From the NCBI RefSeq assembly GCF_040939455.1, contig NC_134108.1, forward strand, positions 81,016,001 to 81,080,000: a DNA stretch of 64,000 bases. Direction: 5' to 3'. This DNA is from Microcebus murinus (taxonomy: Eukaryota > Chordata > Mammalia > Primates > Cheirogaleidae). Of this stretch, positions 23,481-36,084 are shown piece by piece (position 1 is the stretch's first letter; every line of letters starts with the position of its first letter). The notes beneath the pieces were generated by a model. That model had not been told where the DNA came from and did no database searches. It was given only the letters and a program-made list of their open reading frames with translations. Made by a program: the position numbers and the translations under genes.

Positions 23481-23487
23481 ATTTTGC

Positions 23488-23780
23488 ATTTGGGAGGCTG
23501 AGGTGGGAGGATCACTTGAGGCCAGGAGTTAAAGACCAGCTTTGACAACATAGCAAGACCCTCCTCCTCTACAAAAAAAAAAAAAAAAAAATTAGCCAGG
23601 CATGGTGGTACACACCTGAAGTCCTAGCTACTCAGGAGGCTGGCATGAGAGGCTGGCTTGAGCCCAAGAGTTAGAGGTTGCTATGACCTAGGCTGACACT
23701 ACTGCACTCTAGCCCTGACAGCAGAGCAAGACTCTTTCTCGAAAAGAAAAGAAAAGAAAAGAGAAAAGAAAAAAAAGAAA
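23488..23780 (+). mobile_element. Old, 5'-truncated Alu, sense
   Basis: It starts inside the left arm (tttgggaggctgaggtggga), has an A-rich linker without the lemur insert, and ends in a (GAAAA) repeat tail at 23738-23780. The absence of the linker insert marks it as older than the lemur-type copies. Confidence 0.88.
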
Positions 23781-24019
23781 TGCAAATGTTTTAAATATTC
23801 AAAAGTCAAATTAAATGAATAAGGATGGATAAAAAGACTAGAATTGAATATAAAAAATGAACCTAACTGTATTTCAAATAAACATCATAACTACAGAGAA
23901 AAAAATAATCTAATCTAAGCAACTTTTGAACACAGAACTTTATCTATACACTCTCAGTCTAGAATTAAAGAAAACTTCCAACAAATCTTAAAGTGTATAA
24001 TTGGTTAGACATTTCAGTT

Positions 24020-26130
24020 CTTTAGTTTTTCACTATAATTAAACATACTTTTTTCTTTCTAAAAAAACATCTTATTAAGATATAATTAACAACCATACAA
24101 TTCACCCATTAATGTATACTATTCAACAGTGTTTACTGTATTCACAGGGTTATACAACCATCACTACAATCAATTTAGAACATTTTCATCATCCCCAAAA
24201 GAAACCCCATACTTATTAGCACACACTCCCCATTTCCCTCCAATCTTCCTCCTAGCTTTAGACAAATGCTAATGTACTTTCCGTTTCTATGGATTTATCT
24301 ATTCTGGACATTTTATACAAATGGAATTATACAATATGTGGTCATTTGTGACTGGCTTCTTTCACTTAGCATAATGCTTTCAGTATTTCATTCCTTTTCA
24401 TTAGAATATATAATAATATTCCATTTTATGGATATACCAAATTTTATTTTTTAATTCATCAATTGGACATTTGAACTAGTCCCATTTTTTACTGCTATGA
24501 ATAATGTTGTGACCATTCATATGTAAGTTTTTGTGTGGTCATATTTCACTTCTCTTGGGTATATGTTTAGGAATGGAATTGCTGGGTCATCTAGTAACTG
24601 TGCATTAAATATTTTGAGGAACTGCCAAACATTTTTTCAAAGCAGGTGTAACATTTCATATTTCTACCAGCAACATGTAAGGCTTCTGATTTCTCACATC
24701 CTTGCCAACACTTGTTATTATTTAGCTTTTCTATTATAGCCATCATAGTGGATGTGAAGTGGTATCTCATTGTGATTTTTATTTGTATTTCCATCATGGC
24801 CAATAATGTTGAGCATCTTTTTATGCACTTATTGGCCATTAGCATATAGGCTTTGGAGAAATGTGTATTTAGGTCCTTTGCTTATTTGTATAATTACTAT
24901 TGAGTTACAAGGGTTCTTTTATATATTCTGGAGACAAGTCCCTTGTCAGATATATGAATTGAAAATATTTTCTCCCATTCTGTGGGATATCTTCACAAAA
25001 GTTTTAAATTTTGATGAAGTCCATTTTATCTTTTCTCTTTTGTTACTTGTGCTTTTGCCATCATATCTAAGAAACCATTCATTTCTTAACCCAACGTCAT
25101 AAAGATGTACTCCTATGTTTTCTTTAAGAGTTTTATAGTTTTAGCTCTTCTACTTAGGTTTATGATCAATTTTTAGTTAGCCTTTGTACATGGTATAGGA
25201 ACGAGTACAAACAACTTCTTTGCGTATAGATACCACTAGTCCTAGAATCATTTGTTGAAAAGATTATTTTCCATTGAATTGTCTTGTCACCCCTATTAAA
25301 AAAATCAATTGACCATATATGAAGGTTTATTTCTGGACTCCTGATGTTTTCCTTTGATCTGTATGTCTATCCTTATGCCAGTATCACACTGTCTTGATTA
25401 CTATCGATTTTAGTAAATTTAAAATAAAAAAGTATGAGTCCTCCATACTTTGTTCCTTGTGTTGTTTTTAATTGTTTTGGCTATTCTGGGTCCCTTGCAT
25501 TTCTATTTGAATTTTACAATCAACTTGTCAATTTATTCCAGAATGCAGATGAGATTTTGATATGGTTTGTATTGAATCTATAAATCAATTTGGTGAGTAT
25601 TGCCACCTTAAAGATATTGTCTTCTGATCCATGGACATGGAATGTCCTTTCATTTATTTAAGTCTTTGTAAATTTCTACAACAATGTTTTGTAGTTCTCA
25701 AAGTACAAGTTTTGCACTTCCTTTGAAAAATTTATTCATAGTTATTGTATTTGCTTGATGCTCTTGTAAACGAAATTGTTTCTTAATGTCATTTTGGCTT
25801 CTTCACTGATAATGTGAGATACAATTGATCTGGCATCCTTCAACCTTGCTGAAAGTGTTTATTAGTTCTCATAGTTTTTTTTAATGGATTCCTTGGGCTT
25901 TTCTGTATACAAAATCATGTCATTTGTAAATGGAGATAGTTTCATGTCCTCTTTTCCAATCTGGATGTATTTCTTTTTCTTACTTAATTGCCCTGTCTAG
26001 AACTTCCAGTATAATGTTGAATAGAAGTGTCATGAGCAGACGTCCTTGTCCTGTTCCTGAGTTCCTGATCTTAGGGGGAAAGAATTCAGTTTTTAGCCAT
26101 TAAGTATGATGTTAATCATGGGTTTTTCAT
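24020..26130 (-). mobile_element. Old L1 (L1M) 3' region, antisense, about 2.1 kb
   Basis: The reversed L1 3'UTR and ORF2 C-terminus are readable: caaccatcactacaatcaat, ggaatggaattgctgggtca, ctccaatcttcctcctagct, then further upstream reverse-transcriptase text such as cccttgtcagatatatgaat. It is full of stops in the coding direction. Confidence 0.85.
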
Positions 26131-26295
26131 AGATTACACTGAAGTATTTAGAGATAACAGGGCACAATGTCTGCAACTTACTCTCTCAAAAGGTACAGAA
26201 AACAGTAACAAAGGGTGTGCATGTTTGTGTGTTTGTACAGAGAGAGAGAATGAATATGTAAAGTTAATGGGGTAAAATGTTAACAAATGGGGAAC
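26130..26295 (+). mobile_element. L1 3'UTR fragment, sense
   Basis: The block cactgaagtatttagagata, ctgcaacttactctctcaaa, then an AGAG microsatellite and gtaaaatgttaacaaatggg is typical of mammalian L1M 3'UTRs. Confidence 0.6.
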
Positions 26296-26299
26296 TCCA

Positions 26300-26890
26300 G
26301 AGAACCACACTATTTAGTCTGTTTTCCCTGACACTTTTTCCCCCAACTTAAGGGATTTACTGGGTGCCACCTGATCTATCCAGAGGTCTAATCATGGGTT
26401 TGACAGCCATATCCCTGGTTTGATCTTTGCTGCTAACTTAATATAGTTCTTCATTTTTATCTTGTATTGGTTGGTGTTGAGCAGGATTTTCCTCTTCCAA
26501 TGCAACAAGGTCTGAATTTCTGGACTATCTATTCCCTTTTATTTCTGCTTGTAAACTTGCCAGTTATTTCTGAACCCATCTGTCTTGCGGTAATTTGTGA
26601 AACACAGCTATTATCAGCCAATCTTTTCCCCTAAAATCTCAAATTCAGAGACACATCATCTGCCTTCCAAGGCAACAGTTTTACCATATATTTTGCCACA
26701 GTATAACATGAATCACCATCTATGCTCAAAATGTTTCATATTTTGCTGGTGGGAGATCTTTGAAGCTGGTTCCAGTGTCCTTTTTTTTTTTTGCTCATTA
26801 TTCTTTGAACACGTTCCTTCTTTCTGGCAAAACCAGTTATTCCAGCTTCATCTGATACTTTCCATGCCCCAACCCTATAAATAGTTATTT
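26300..26890. repeat. Possible retroviral-like internal or LTR fragment
   Basis: Text such as gttttaccatatattttgcc, acagtataacatgaatcacc and ctggttccagtgtccttttt has the texture of MaLR or ERV internal sequence read in reverse, but I cannot name it. A T tract lies at 26780-26791. Confidence 0.3.
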
Positions 26891-26899
26891 ATTCAAGAG

Positions 26900-28260
26900 T
26901 CCTGTTTCCTTGAGTAGAGAATGGTAGTTAGAAACCAAGATCGGGTAGTTTTGTGTACTCATTGCTATAAAAATGTCGTTATATTTAGACTTTAAGCAGA
27001 AAAAGCTAAGGATTATACATATGTTTATACACATATACACACAACTATCTGTCTACCTATCTTGAAAACCGAATGTTCACAATGGTACCTCCAATTCCAA
27101 TTCAATACATCAGCCTGTATTCTAGCCTTCCCTTTTCCCATATTTGTATCTCCTTTCTCTAACAGTAAGAAGATTGGTTCCCATTGCTCTTAACATATTT
27201 GCTTTTCTGCTCGATTCTTCCATATGGAATCAGTCTTCCAAACATTCAAGGTGTCTCCTTGTCCCAGCTCTTCTGGATGCACAGACCACATGGACCAAGT
27301 TCCTTCCACCCCAGCTCCAGCCCTGCTGAGCACAGAGACACTCAACTGAGTGTCCCCAGTCTGGACAAAAGGGAAAGGGAAGGGGTCAACTAAGTTTTTG
27401 AGACAGTGGTACCATGAAAGAAATGATGATCCTAGGCTACAAGTGTTTGTGATCATTGGCTATCACTCTGTAGCCCCCAACCCAAGGGCTGTTTTTCACT
27501 CCAGTAGATGCTAGTCTATCCTGATTGATACAACAATCAGGCAGTGGAGGAATTGGGGTGAGAGAAGAACCATTCCCTAAGAGTAATTCCCTGCTTAGCT
27601 TTAAGAATACACATTTCCTATTTCTAATGTGTGTGTGTGTATAAATATATGTTTATCTGTCCAAGATAGTTTGAGTATATATATATTATATATGCAAAAA
27701 TATGCATATTACTAAGAGGAGAAAATTACTATATGCATTCCATTTTGTAATTCTGACAACAAAACTAGGTAGTAGTAGTCTAGTTTATTTATTCCTTAAA
27801 AAGAATTTTAGCATATCCTGTTTTCAAGTTGATTTCAACTCTGTCACTAATTGAGATTTAGTTCTGCTTATAGTTGATGAATGTGTTGATTTAGACTGTT
27901 CAAATTTGTAATTCGCTGTTCAAATTTGATATGATCCTGCCAAACATATTAGAGTAATAAATGCCAGTGAAAGTGGAGTTTCCAAACTCTGTGCAGAAAC
28001 AGCTATCCTACGTATCAGTTCAGCAAATAAATAAATATGTCGATCTTTCATTTAAAAAGGGTTATTTCATAATTACAGGGAAAAAAATCCAGAACCCAGT
28101 CCAATTTCTGAAAACTCCCCGGGAAGTGGTCTGGGAACAAGTCAGTTTCTTGGTAGGCAGCTATTCACCATCTCTCAGGTGGCTGTCTTTCTCACCCTGC
28201 AATGGACATCACCAGGTGATGGACACTCTGACAAAGGGTTCATCAAGGGAGGCTGCTTTG
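26900..28260. other. Intergenic stretch with short simple repeats
   Basis: A (GT)-rich and AT-rich patch lies at 27628-27715 (tgtgtgtgtgtataaatata, tatatatattatatatgcaa). No gene is recognised. The 105-codon frame at 27961-28278 has no domain. Confidence 0.4.
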
Positions 28261-28284
28261 GTTGGTTGTGTCATTTGAGTCTCG

Positions 28285-28400
28285 CACTGGAGGTTTGAAG
28301 ACTTTCTCTGTGATCTTGTGTTTCCTACACATAACCCCCTCTGAGCCTTAGTTTGTGAAATAAGGGGACTGCGAAATAAGGGGACTAAAAATAGTAATTC
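28285..28400 (-). repeat. MIR-like fragment with a short tandem duplication
   Basis: The antisense MIR phrase ccccctctgagccttagttt is followed by two tandem copies of gaaataaggggact separated by gc (28356-28387). Confidence 0.5.
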
Positions 28401-28427
28401 TCTGGTTTCTTCTGAGTGCCAAGTTCT

Positions 28428-28501
28428 CAAGCTCCTGGCCTCAAGTGATCCTCCTGCCTCAGCCTCCCAAGTTTATAGGCGTGAGCCAACATGCCCAGCT
28501 A
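28428..28501 (-). mobile_element. 74-bp Alu left-arm fragment flanked by a duplication
   Basis: On the minus strand it reads as the first about 75 nt of an Alu (agctgggcatgttggctcac, then gcctgaggcaggag-type text). The flanks gagtgccaagttct (28414-28427) and gggtgccaaattct (28502-28515) match at 12 of 14 bases. There is no poly(A), so the Alu 3' part is missing. Confidence 0.7.
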
Positions 28502-29039
28502 GGGTGCCAAATTCTGTGATTCTTCTACCATTAAGATAATTTATTTTCTTAAGTAAGACCTTCTGCCTTGATCAGAAAAGTCTTACCTACTGAAAAGATC
28601 TGATGAAGCTGAATTCTTGGCTTATAAGAACCGAATGAAGAATTTATGTGTAGTGCATGCTCTTAGTTAACAGCTGATTCTCAAGAGCCTCTAAAGCAAT
28701 TAGTTTCACAAACAGCAGCACAAATATAAGTATTTAATATGCTAATTATGCTCCTTCACTCTGGATCAAATTTGGAATTTATAATGCATGGATAGTGCCC
28801 ACTTTTCTCGCTTCTGAACAACTTGACAAGAATGAGTGGTATCTTTCTCCCCCATTGTTTTTCCTCCTTTCTCAGAGAAGCCTGGCTTCTGCCGAGTGAG
28901 AACCTGGAGCGGATGGTGTTGCCACCATCTGTCAGAGGGAGCCAGCGCCTCTGGGATCTCTGCAGCTCTGGAGGCTCTGGGGGTTACCAGGGACATTGTG
29001 CACCTCCCTCCTCCTATCACCCAAATCTTTAAATGCTCC

Positions 29040-29690
29040 AAACATAGTAACTGTCTCCACTAGTGTCCTCACCTACAATTTCTCCCAACCCAGAGTAGTC
29101 CTCGAAGTCATCTTTGAAACTGGAGCAGGTGGATTCAATTTCAGTGATTGTATTTTTCATGTTCTCACTGTTTTTCATGTGTGCTATAGCACTGTCTATA
29201 TTTTTGTATCCTCTGTAGATATGTTCAAATTTTTTATTTAAGCATATTAAATAGAGTTGATTTATAACCTATGTCTGATTGTTCTACTCTCTGAAGTATG
29301 TGTGTAGGTCTGTTTTTGCTGTTATCATTTCTGCTGGTTCTTACTCAATTTACCTCGTAAGAGACAATTTACCTTGTCTCTTCATGGACCTGGTTATCTT
29401 TAATTAGTTGCTGGTCACTGTCTCTGAAATATTATCTGTGTGGGTTCTTTGGGACTGGAGATAAATGTATTGCCTCAGTGAGGCTTTCTGTATGCTTCTG
29501 CAGGTATATGAAGGAACTAGTGGTTGGCCCACCCTACAGACCCAAATTCCAAGCCTGATCTCTGGCACAATTCCTCAAGGATAGAGTTTTTTGGTTTGGG
29601 TGTTGTGTGTGAATTTTCCTTTGGTTTTTCTTTTCCTGCTCTTCTAAAGCCTAAGACAGCCTAATCTATATTCCTCTGGGTTTGAAGCAA
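29040..29690 (-). mobile_element. L1/HAL1-like remnant, antisense
   Basis: The text atttttcatgttctcactgt, tgtctgattgttctactctc and ggtctgtttttgctgttatc follows reversed L1M/HAL1 3'-side sequence. The family is uncertain. Confidence 0.4.
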
Positions 29691-29862
29691 GGAGTGAATT
29701 TAGTTCCAGTTCAACCTAACCCTAACTAAGGATGTAGCCTTTTGAAGGCCTGGCATGATGGGAGGAGGGTTTCCTACAAATTGGGCGATCCAACAACCTG
29801 GTTTGCTCAGCATAGCCTAGTTTGTACCTGTTGTTCCGATGTAAGTATTAATAAACCCCTGT

Positions 29863-29928
29863 ATTTGTATATGTATATGTGTATGTATATATGTATATGC
29901 ATGTATGTGTATGTACATTTGTATAAAC
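29863..29928. repeat. TATG/TGTA-rich microsatellite
   Basis: Imperfect alternation of tatg, tgta and tata units (tatatgtatatgtgtatgta) over about 65 bp. Confidence 0.9.
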
Positions 29929-30312
29929 AAAGAGATTTATGATAAGGAGTTGGGTCTCACTGTTACAGAGGCTGAGAAGTCCCAAGATTTGCAATCAGCA
30001 AACTGGAGGCCCAGGATTGCTGATAGTATGGTTCCAGTCTGAGTTTGAAAGCAGGAGAAGATTATATCCCAGCTCAAAGACAGGCAGAGAGAGTGAATTC
30101 TCCCTTACTCAGCCTTTGGTTCTATTCAGGTCTTCGACAGATTGGATGAGCCCCACCGACACTAGTGAGAGCACTCTGCTTTACTCAGTCTACAGATACA
30201 AATGTTAATCTCATCCAGAAATACCCTCACTGGTACATCCAGAATAATGTTCAACCCAAAATCTGGGCACTCCAAGGTCCAGTCAAGTCGACACACAAAT
30301 CTAACTATCACA
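29928..30312 (-). mobile_element. MLT2-type ERVL LTR, antisense
   Basis: Reversed MLT2 landmarks occur in order: aaagagatttatgataagga, ggctgagaagtcccaagatt, tcttcgacagattggatgag, ctttactcagtctacagata and gtccagtcaagtcgacacac. It is solo. Confidence 0.8.
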
Positions 30313-30507
30313 CCCCCCTTTAATCTCATAAGGTCCTGATTTGGACAACAAATTATTTCATTGCCCTTAAGTGTTTTCTACTTTGAGCAGCTCCTAGGCC
30401 TTGACAAATGTGTCAGGGGAAAATGGCTTCACTGCTCTCATGTCTCACTGACTGCTCTGTCATGTCACTCCTGACTACCTCAATAGCACTTTGGTGCCTT
30501 TAAGGAG

Positions 30508-30510
<3 letters not shown>

Positions 30511-30540
<30 letters not shown>
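30511..30540. repeat. (GT)15 microsatellite
   Basis: Fifteen perfect GT units. Confidence 0.98.
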
Positions 30541-30544
<4 letters not shown>

Positions 30545-31164
30545 TTTATCTAGAATTTTTAAATTGCTTTCCATATTCAGGTTAGTCTAAATTAATACCA
30601 CTTAGCCTAGTAATACCTTTATAGATATGTCTATGTTCCCCTTAGCTGGAACTTGAGCCAGTTTTTCCACAGGAAACACAATGTTATAAATGGATTTTTA
30701 GGGTCTACATGTTAATAAAGCTCATTTGAAAGTTAATTAGTCTATTTTTGACTGTCTACTTACCCCTTAATGCTGTTTTGGTGGCAAAATGAATACCAAG
30801 TTTCAAATAACTGACTTAAAAACAAAATGGTTGGGAGGCAGAGATGAACTCTATGTATATTTCAGACTTCTAGACTCTTTCACCTCAAGTTTTCTAAGGA
30901 AAAAATATTTTTTCTCAGAAAAATGGATGGCTTCAAAAAAAAAAAGTTTAAATAGTGAAAGAAAAGGATTGAAAGTCAGATAACAGATGGTCTTTGCTTT
31001 ATACCCTCCATGTATAAAATTCCTCTAGTAATTTGGATTTGAACGCCCTCCTCCCAATATGTGATGTAGTTTGTATCAATAACTGTAAAGCCAAGAAATA
31101 ATTGATAAACTTTATGGAAATATTTTTTACCTAGCCAATTAAACTGGCAATGCTTATATTTTTT

Positions 31165-31562
31165 GGTGTTAGAGTATTGTATCTACATTCCAAACCAACT
31201 TATGATGGTTTGACTTACTATTTTTAGACTTTACCATCGTGTGAAAGCAATACACATTCAGTAGAAATCGTACTTCGAATTCTGAATTTTGATCTATTCC
31301 TGGGCTGACAGTATGCAGTATGATACTCTCTCGAGATGCCAGGCTGCGGTTGTGAGCCGCAGTTCCCTGTCAGCCATGGGATCGTGCATGTAAACAACTG
31401 ACACTCTATGGTGTACTGTGTTGCCAGTGTTTTTTAAATGCTGTGTTTTGTGTTTCACATCTCAGCATATCTAGAAAATGCCCATTTTCTATTTATAGTA
31501 TTTTCAACTTAACAATGGGTTTATCAGGATGTAACTGCATCCTAAGTGGAGGAGCATCTGTA
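31165..31562. mobile_element. Non-autonomous DNA transposon (TcMar/pogo-like)
   Basis: A recognisable mammalian DNA repeat: ccaacttatgatggtttgac at the left, a middle with gaaatcgtacttcgaattct and gcggttgtgagccgcagttc (a small palindrome), gtgtactgtgttgccagtgt, and the right end gggtttatcaggatgtaact followed by taagtggaggagcatctgta. The two ends are inverted relatives (acttatgatg against the reverse of the right end, cacttaggatg). No transposase is encoded. Confidence 0.65.
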
Positions 31563-32004
31563 CTGCTAAGCGCCTTCCAGAAGGTAATGGATTCTGTAAG
31601 GAAACGAAACTCAAGCTGATAGCTGCCGGGGCAAAGAAGCAAATGCAATACTAAGTTAATACTGTGAACTCAGATGCTGGAGGCCAGGATAACACATTCA
31701 GGCAAATAGGTAAACAATGCTATCATCCACCGTACCACTTTAAGTTCTATACAGAGTTAAGAACACAAATGAAATTGCTGAGAATTTTTGGAATCGGGGT
31801 TAGCAACTCTCTTCTAAATTTAAAAAGATATATTTGCTTGACTACCAACTTCATCCATGTTACACTACACTTCAAAATGGCTAAATACAGAGAAAATATG
31901 ACATTGGTGATATGACACATATTTCTTAAATAAAACAAATTCAAACCAGAAAATTTCTAAGTTAGTGACATTTTTGATTTAGTGTCAAGAGAAGCAATTG
32001 TGGG

Positions 32005-32200
32005 TGAGGAGAGTTAAGAGCACTGAGCTGGAGATCAAGGTCCCTAAGTTCTGACCTTGGAGCTAAAAAGCAGCTGCCTGACCTCACTTAAGTGATTTAC
32101 CTCTGCTTGCACAGCGGAACACTACTTTCAAGATCTAATAGGTATGGTTCTAAGATAAATATCTTACCCTCATCTGCATCTTTCCTGGAACACACAGTGT
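32005..32200 (-). repeat. MIR SINE fragment, antisense
   Basis: Reversed MIR text: gagctggagatcaaggtccc, then gcctgacctcacttaagtga. Confidence 0.5.
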
Positions 32201-32268
32201 CATTACTCAAGAGATAAACCTGCCCCATGCTGGTTCTATCTTGCAATTATAGACTAGAGGCACAGCTC

Positions 32269-32277
<9 letters not shown>

Positions 32278-32308
<31 letters not shown>

Positions 32309-32624
32309 AGACAGAGTCTCGCTTTGTTGTCCAGGCTAGAGTGAGTGCCGTGGCATCAGCCTAGCTCACAGCAACCTCAAACTCCTGGGCTTGAGTGATC
32401 CTTCTGCCTCAGCCTCCCGAGTAGCTGGGACTACAGGCATGCGCCACCATGCCCGGCTAATTTTTTATATATATATCAGTTGGCCAATTAATTTCTTTCT
32501 ATTTATAGTAGAGACGGGGTCTCGCTCTTGCTCAGGCTGGTTTTGAACTCCTGACCTTGAGCAATCCGCCCGCCTAGGCGTCCCAAGAGCTAGGATTACA
32601 GGCGTGAGCCACAGCGCCCGGCCT
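32278..32624 (-). mobile_element. Young full-length Alu, lemur-type, antisense
   Basis: It begins with a long T tract and tgagacagagtctcgctttg, has the reversed lemur linker (atatatatcagttggccaat) and ends ccacagcgcccggcc. A perfect 16-bp target duplication, acagctctcagttctt, lies at 32262-32277 and 32625-32640. Confidence 0.97.
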
Positions 32625-32920
32625 ACAGCTCTCAGTTCTTAAACAACAGAATCCAGGCATTACCCTATAGTTTCCATCTCCCTCTTGTCCTCTTACATTT
32701 GTTAAAATAATTATTTGGAAGGCCATTACACTTAGCTCCAGCAATTTAGGTTCGTACCCAAGCAAACCTAAACCCAACTTAGAGTGAATGGTTACAGCCT
32801 AAGAAAACAAAACTTAAGCTTAATCAATCAGAAACCACCAACTAACCTCTAACTAGGGACTTTCCATTTAACCAACAAAAGGTTTTCTTTGTCTTGCTTC
32901 TGCAAACAACTTTTTTTTTG

Positions 32921-34238
32921 CAACATACCCTGGAGATATTGTGGTCTCAGTTCCAGATGATCACAATAAAGGGAGTCACATGGATTTTTTTAGTTTCCCA
33001 GTGCATATAAAAGATATATTTTCACTATATTGTAGTCTATTAAGTGTACAACAGCATTAGGTCTTAAAGAGAAACAATGCACAGAACTTAATTTTAAAAA
33101 TACTTCATTGCTACAAAAAGTACTCTTGCCTTGATGTTGATGGCTACTGATTGACCATGGTTGTGGTTGCCAAAGGTTGGGGAGGCTGTGGCAGCTTCTT
33201 AAAATAAGACAACAGTGAAGTTTGACACATGAATTGACTCTTCCTTTCACAAAAGATTTCTCTGTATCATGTGATGCCTTTTGATAGCATTTTACCCAGA
33301 GTAGAACTTCTTCTAAAATTGGAGTCAATACCCTCCAACCCTGCCACTGCTTTATCAACTAAGTTCATGTAAATATTCTAAATCCTTTGCTGTCATTTTA
33401 ACAATAGTCACAGTATCTTCACCAGGAGTGGATTCCATCTAGAGAAACCACTTTCTTTGATCATCCATAAGAAGCAACTCCTCATCCATTGAACATTCAT
33501 TATGAGATTGCAGTAATTCAATCATGTCTTCCTTCAGACTCCACTTTTAATTCTAGTTCTCATGCTATTTCCACCACAGCTGCAGTGACTTCTTCCACAC
33601 TGAAGTCTTGAACTTCTCAAATTCATCCATGAGGGTTGGAATCAATTTCTCCCAAACTCTTGTTAATTTTGATATTTTGACTTCTTCCCATGAATCTTCT
33701 TTTTTTTTTTTTTGAGACACAGTCTCACTCTGTTGCTCTGGCTAGAGTGCCGTGGCATCAGCATAGCTCACAGCAACCTCAAACTCCAGGGCTCAAGCGA
33801 TCCTCTAGCCTCAGCCTCCTGATGTAGCTGGGACTACAGGTATGTGCCACCATGCCCAGCTAATTTTTTCTATATATTTTTAGTTGTCCAGCTAATTTCT
33901 TTGTATTTTTAATAGAGACAGGGTCTCACTCTTGCTCGGGCTGGTCCCGAACTCCTGAGCTCAAACAATCCACCCGCCTTGGCCTCCCAGAATGCTAGGA
34001 TTACAGATGTGAGCCAACATGCCTGGCCTCATGAATGTTCTTAATGGGATCTAGAATAGTGACTCCTTTCTAGAATGGACTTCCATTCTGTAGCCATGGA
34101 TCAAGGAGTAATTTGGACTTTCAAGTCTTATTATTTCAGAAATACATTTGTAAGGCTACAGCTGCCATAGGTAGTATTTCCTCTGATGGATCTGGGCAAA
34201 GTAAATTGAAAACATTCTAGAAAGGATTCACCATTCTT
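32921..34238 (-). mobile_element. Tigger1 3' half, antisense, split by an Alu and partly inverted
   Basis: It begins at the terminal repeat (caacataccctggagatatt), continues with tttcccagtgcatataaaag and then the reversed 3' part of the pogo-type transposase gene (atgttgatggctactgattg, gcattttacccagagtagaa, tccataagaagcaactcctc). An Alu occupies 33700-34029. The segment 34078-34238 (catggatcaaggagtaattt ... aaaggattcaccattct) reads in the opposite direction to the rest, making a 25-bp inverted repeat with 34053-34077. The coding frame is destroyed. Confidence 0.85.
33700..34029 (-). mobile_element. Alu, antisense, inside Tigger1
   Basis: It runs from a T tract and gagacacagtctcactctgt to atgtgagccaacatgcctgg. 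Its flanks catgaatcttc and catgaatgttc form a target duplication with one mismatch. The linker insert is present in a modified form (atatatttttagttgtccag). Confidence 0.92.
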
Positions 34239-34498
34239 ACTTACACCACTTGTTCCTTATGTCATCCTTTCACTGAAGGTTTGGGGTGACTGCAGTTGTG
34301 TTTGGGACATCACAGAACAGGGAACAATTGCATACTAACATGATAGGGTAAGTTATTAAGGAAAAAAATCAGTAGGCTTCTTTTCTTGAAGTTAGTGGTT
34401 TCCTTTAATTACTGTGGCCTCACCAGGAAAGAATAACTTCTTTACCTCTTCCACCACTCCAGGAAGGAGAGCCCAATATTGTGTTTTTAAGGTCCCAG
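34239..34498 (-). repeat. Inverted 260-bp repeat, copy A
   Basis: The reverse complement matches 38054-38314 at about 90 percent by eye, from ctgggaccttaaaaaca to acaagtggtgtaagt. It directly abuts the Tigger1 segment that ends at 34238. The repeat family is not recognised. Confidence 0.85.
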
Positions 34499-34727
34499 AT
34501 CTTTTTACCTCCCTCTTACTCCTCCACAGAAATAAATAGCTGTTGTGACTCAGGTCCTTTGAGGAGGTCACCACTGAAGGGAAGATAAGAGGACTCAGGG
34601 TTTGGCTTAAAGAGTGAGTAGGGCCCATTTTTATCTTACAACAAGCAGCACCCTTAGTAGAACAAGCTCGAGGGGATGGGAGGAGATTCCTGGGGACTAA
34701 ATGGCAAGTGCCACAGCCTTGAGAGCT

Positions 34728-35552
<825 letters not shown>

Positions 35553-35735
35553 GCCATAACACAGGATGAGTGTACACCAGGCCTGGTACAGAGGAAATAG
35601 CCACTAGCCTTTGAAGGAGCCAGGCATGCTTGGATAATGACTATTCTCAGCAGGGATAAGCTCAAGACCAGAGGCCCTCCCCAAAATGTCTAGGTTGTGT
35701 AAGCACTTAGGGATTCTTACAAAACCTCAAAGAGA

Positions 35736-36068
35736 GGCCGGGTGCGGTGGCTCACGCCTGTAATCCTAGCACTCTGGGAGGCCGAGGCGGGTGGATTGCT
35801 CCAGGTCAGGAGTTCAAAACCAGCCTGAGCAAGAGCAAGACCCCCATCTCTACTATAAATAGGAAGAAATTAATTGGCCAACTAATATATAGAGGAAAAA
35901 ATTAGCCGGGCATTGTGGTGCATGCCTGTAGTCCCAACTACTTGGGAGGTTGAGGCAGGAGGATTGCTTGAGCCCAGGAGTTTGAGGTTGCTGTGAGCTA
36001 GGATGACGCCATGGCACTCACTCTAGCCTGGGCAACAAAATGAGATTCTGTCTCAAAAAAAAAAAAAA
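35736..36068 (+). mobile_element. Young full-length Alu, lemur-type, sense
   Basis: It starts ggccgggtgcggtggctcac, has the ggccaactaatatatagagg linker and a poly(A) tail. A perfect 15-bp target duplication, aaaacctcaaagaga, lies at 35721-35735 and 36069-36083. Confidence 0.97.
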
Positions 36069-36084
36069 AAAACCTCAAAGAGAG

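Noticed and set aside
29863..29928. Regular repeats as a possible CRISPR-like or satellite array
   Set aside because: This is an imperfect tetranucleotide microsatellite. No array of spaced direct repeats exists anywhere in the window, and the genome is a primate's.
32921..33400. 122-codon minus-strand frame (32990-33358) as a gene
   Set aside because: It is in the Tigger1 3' region and is part of the degraded transposon.
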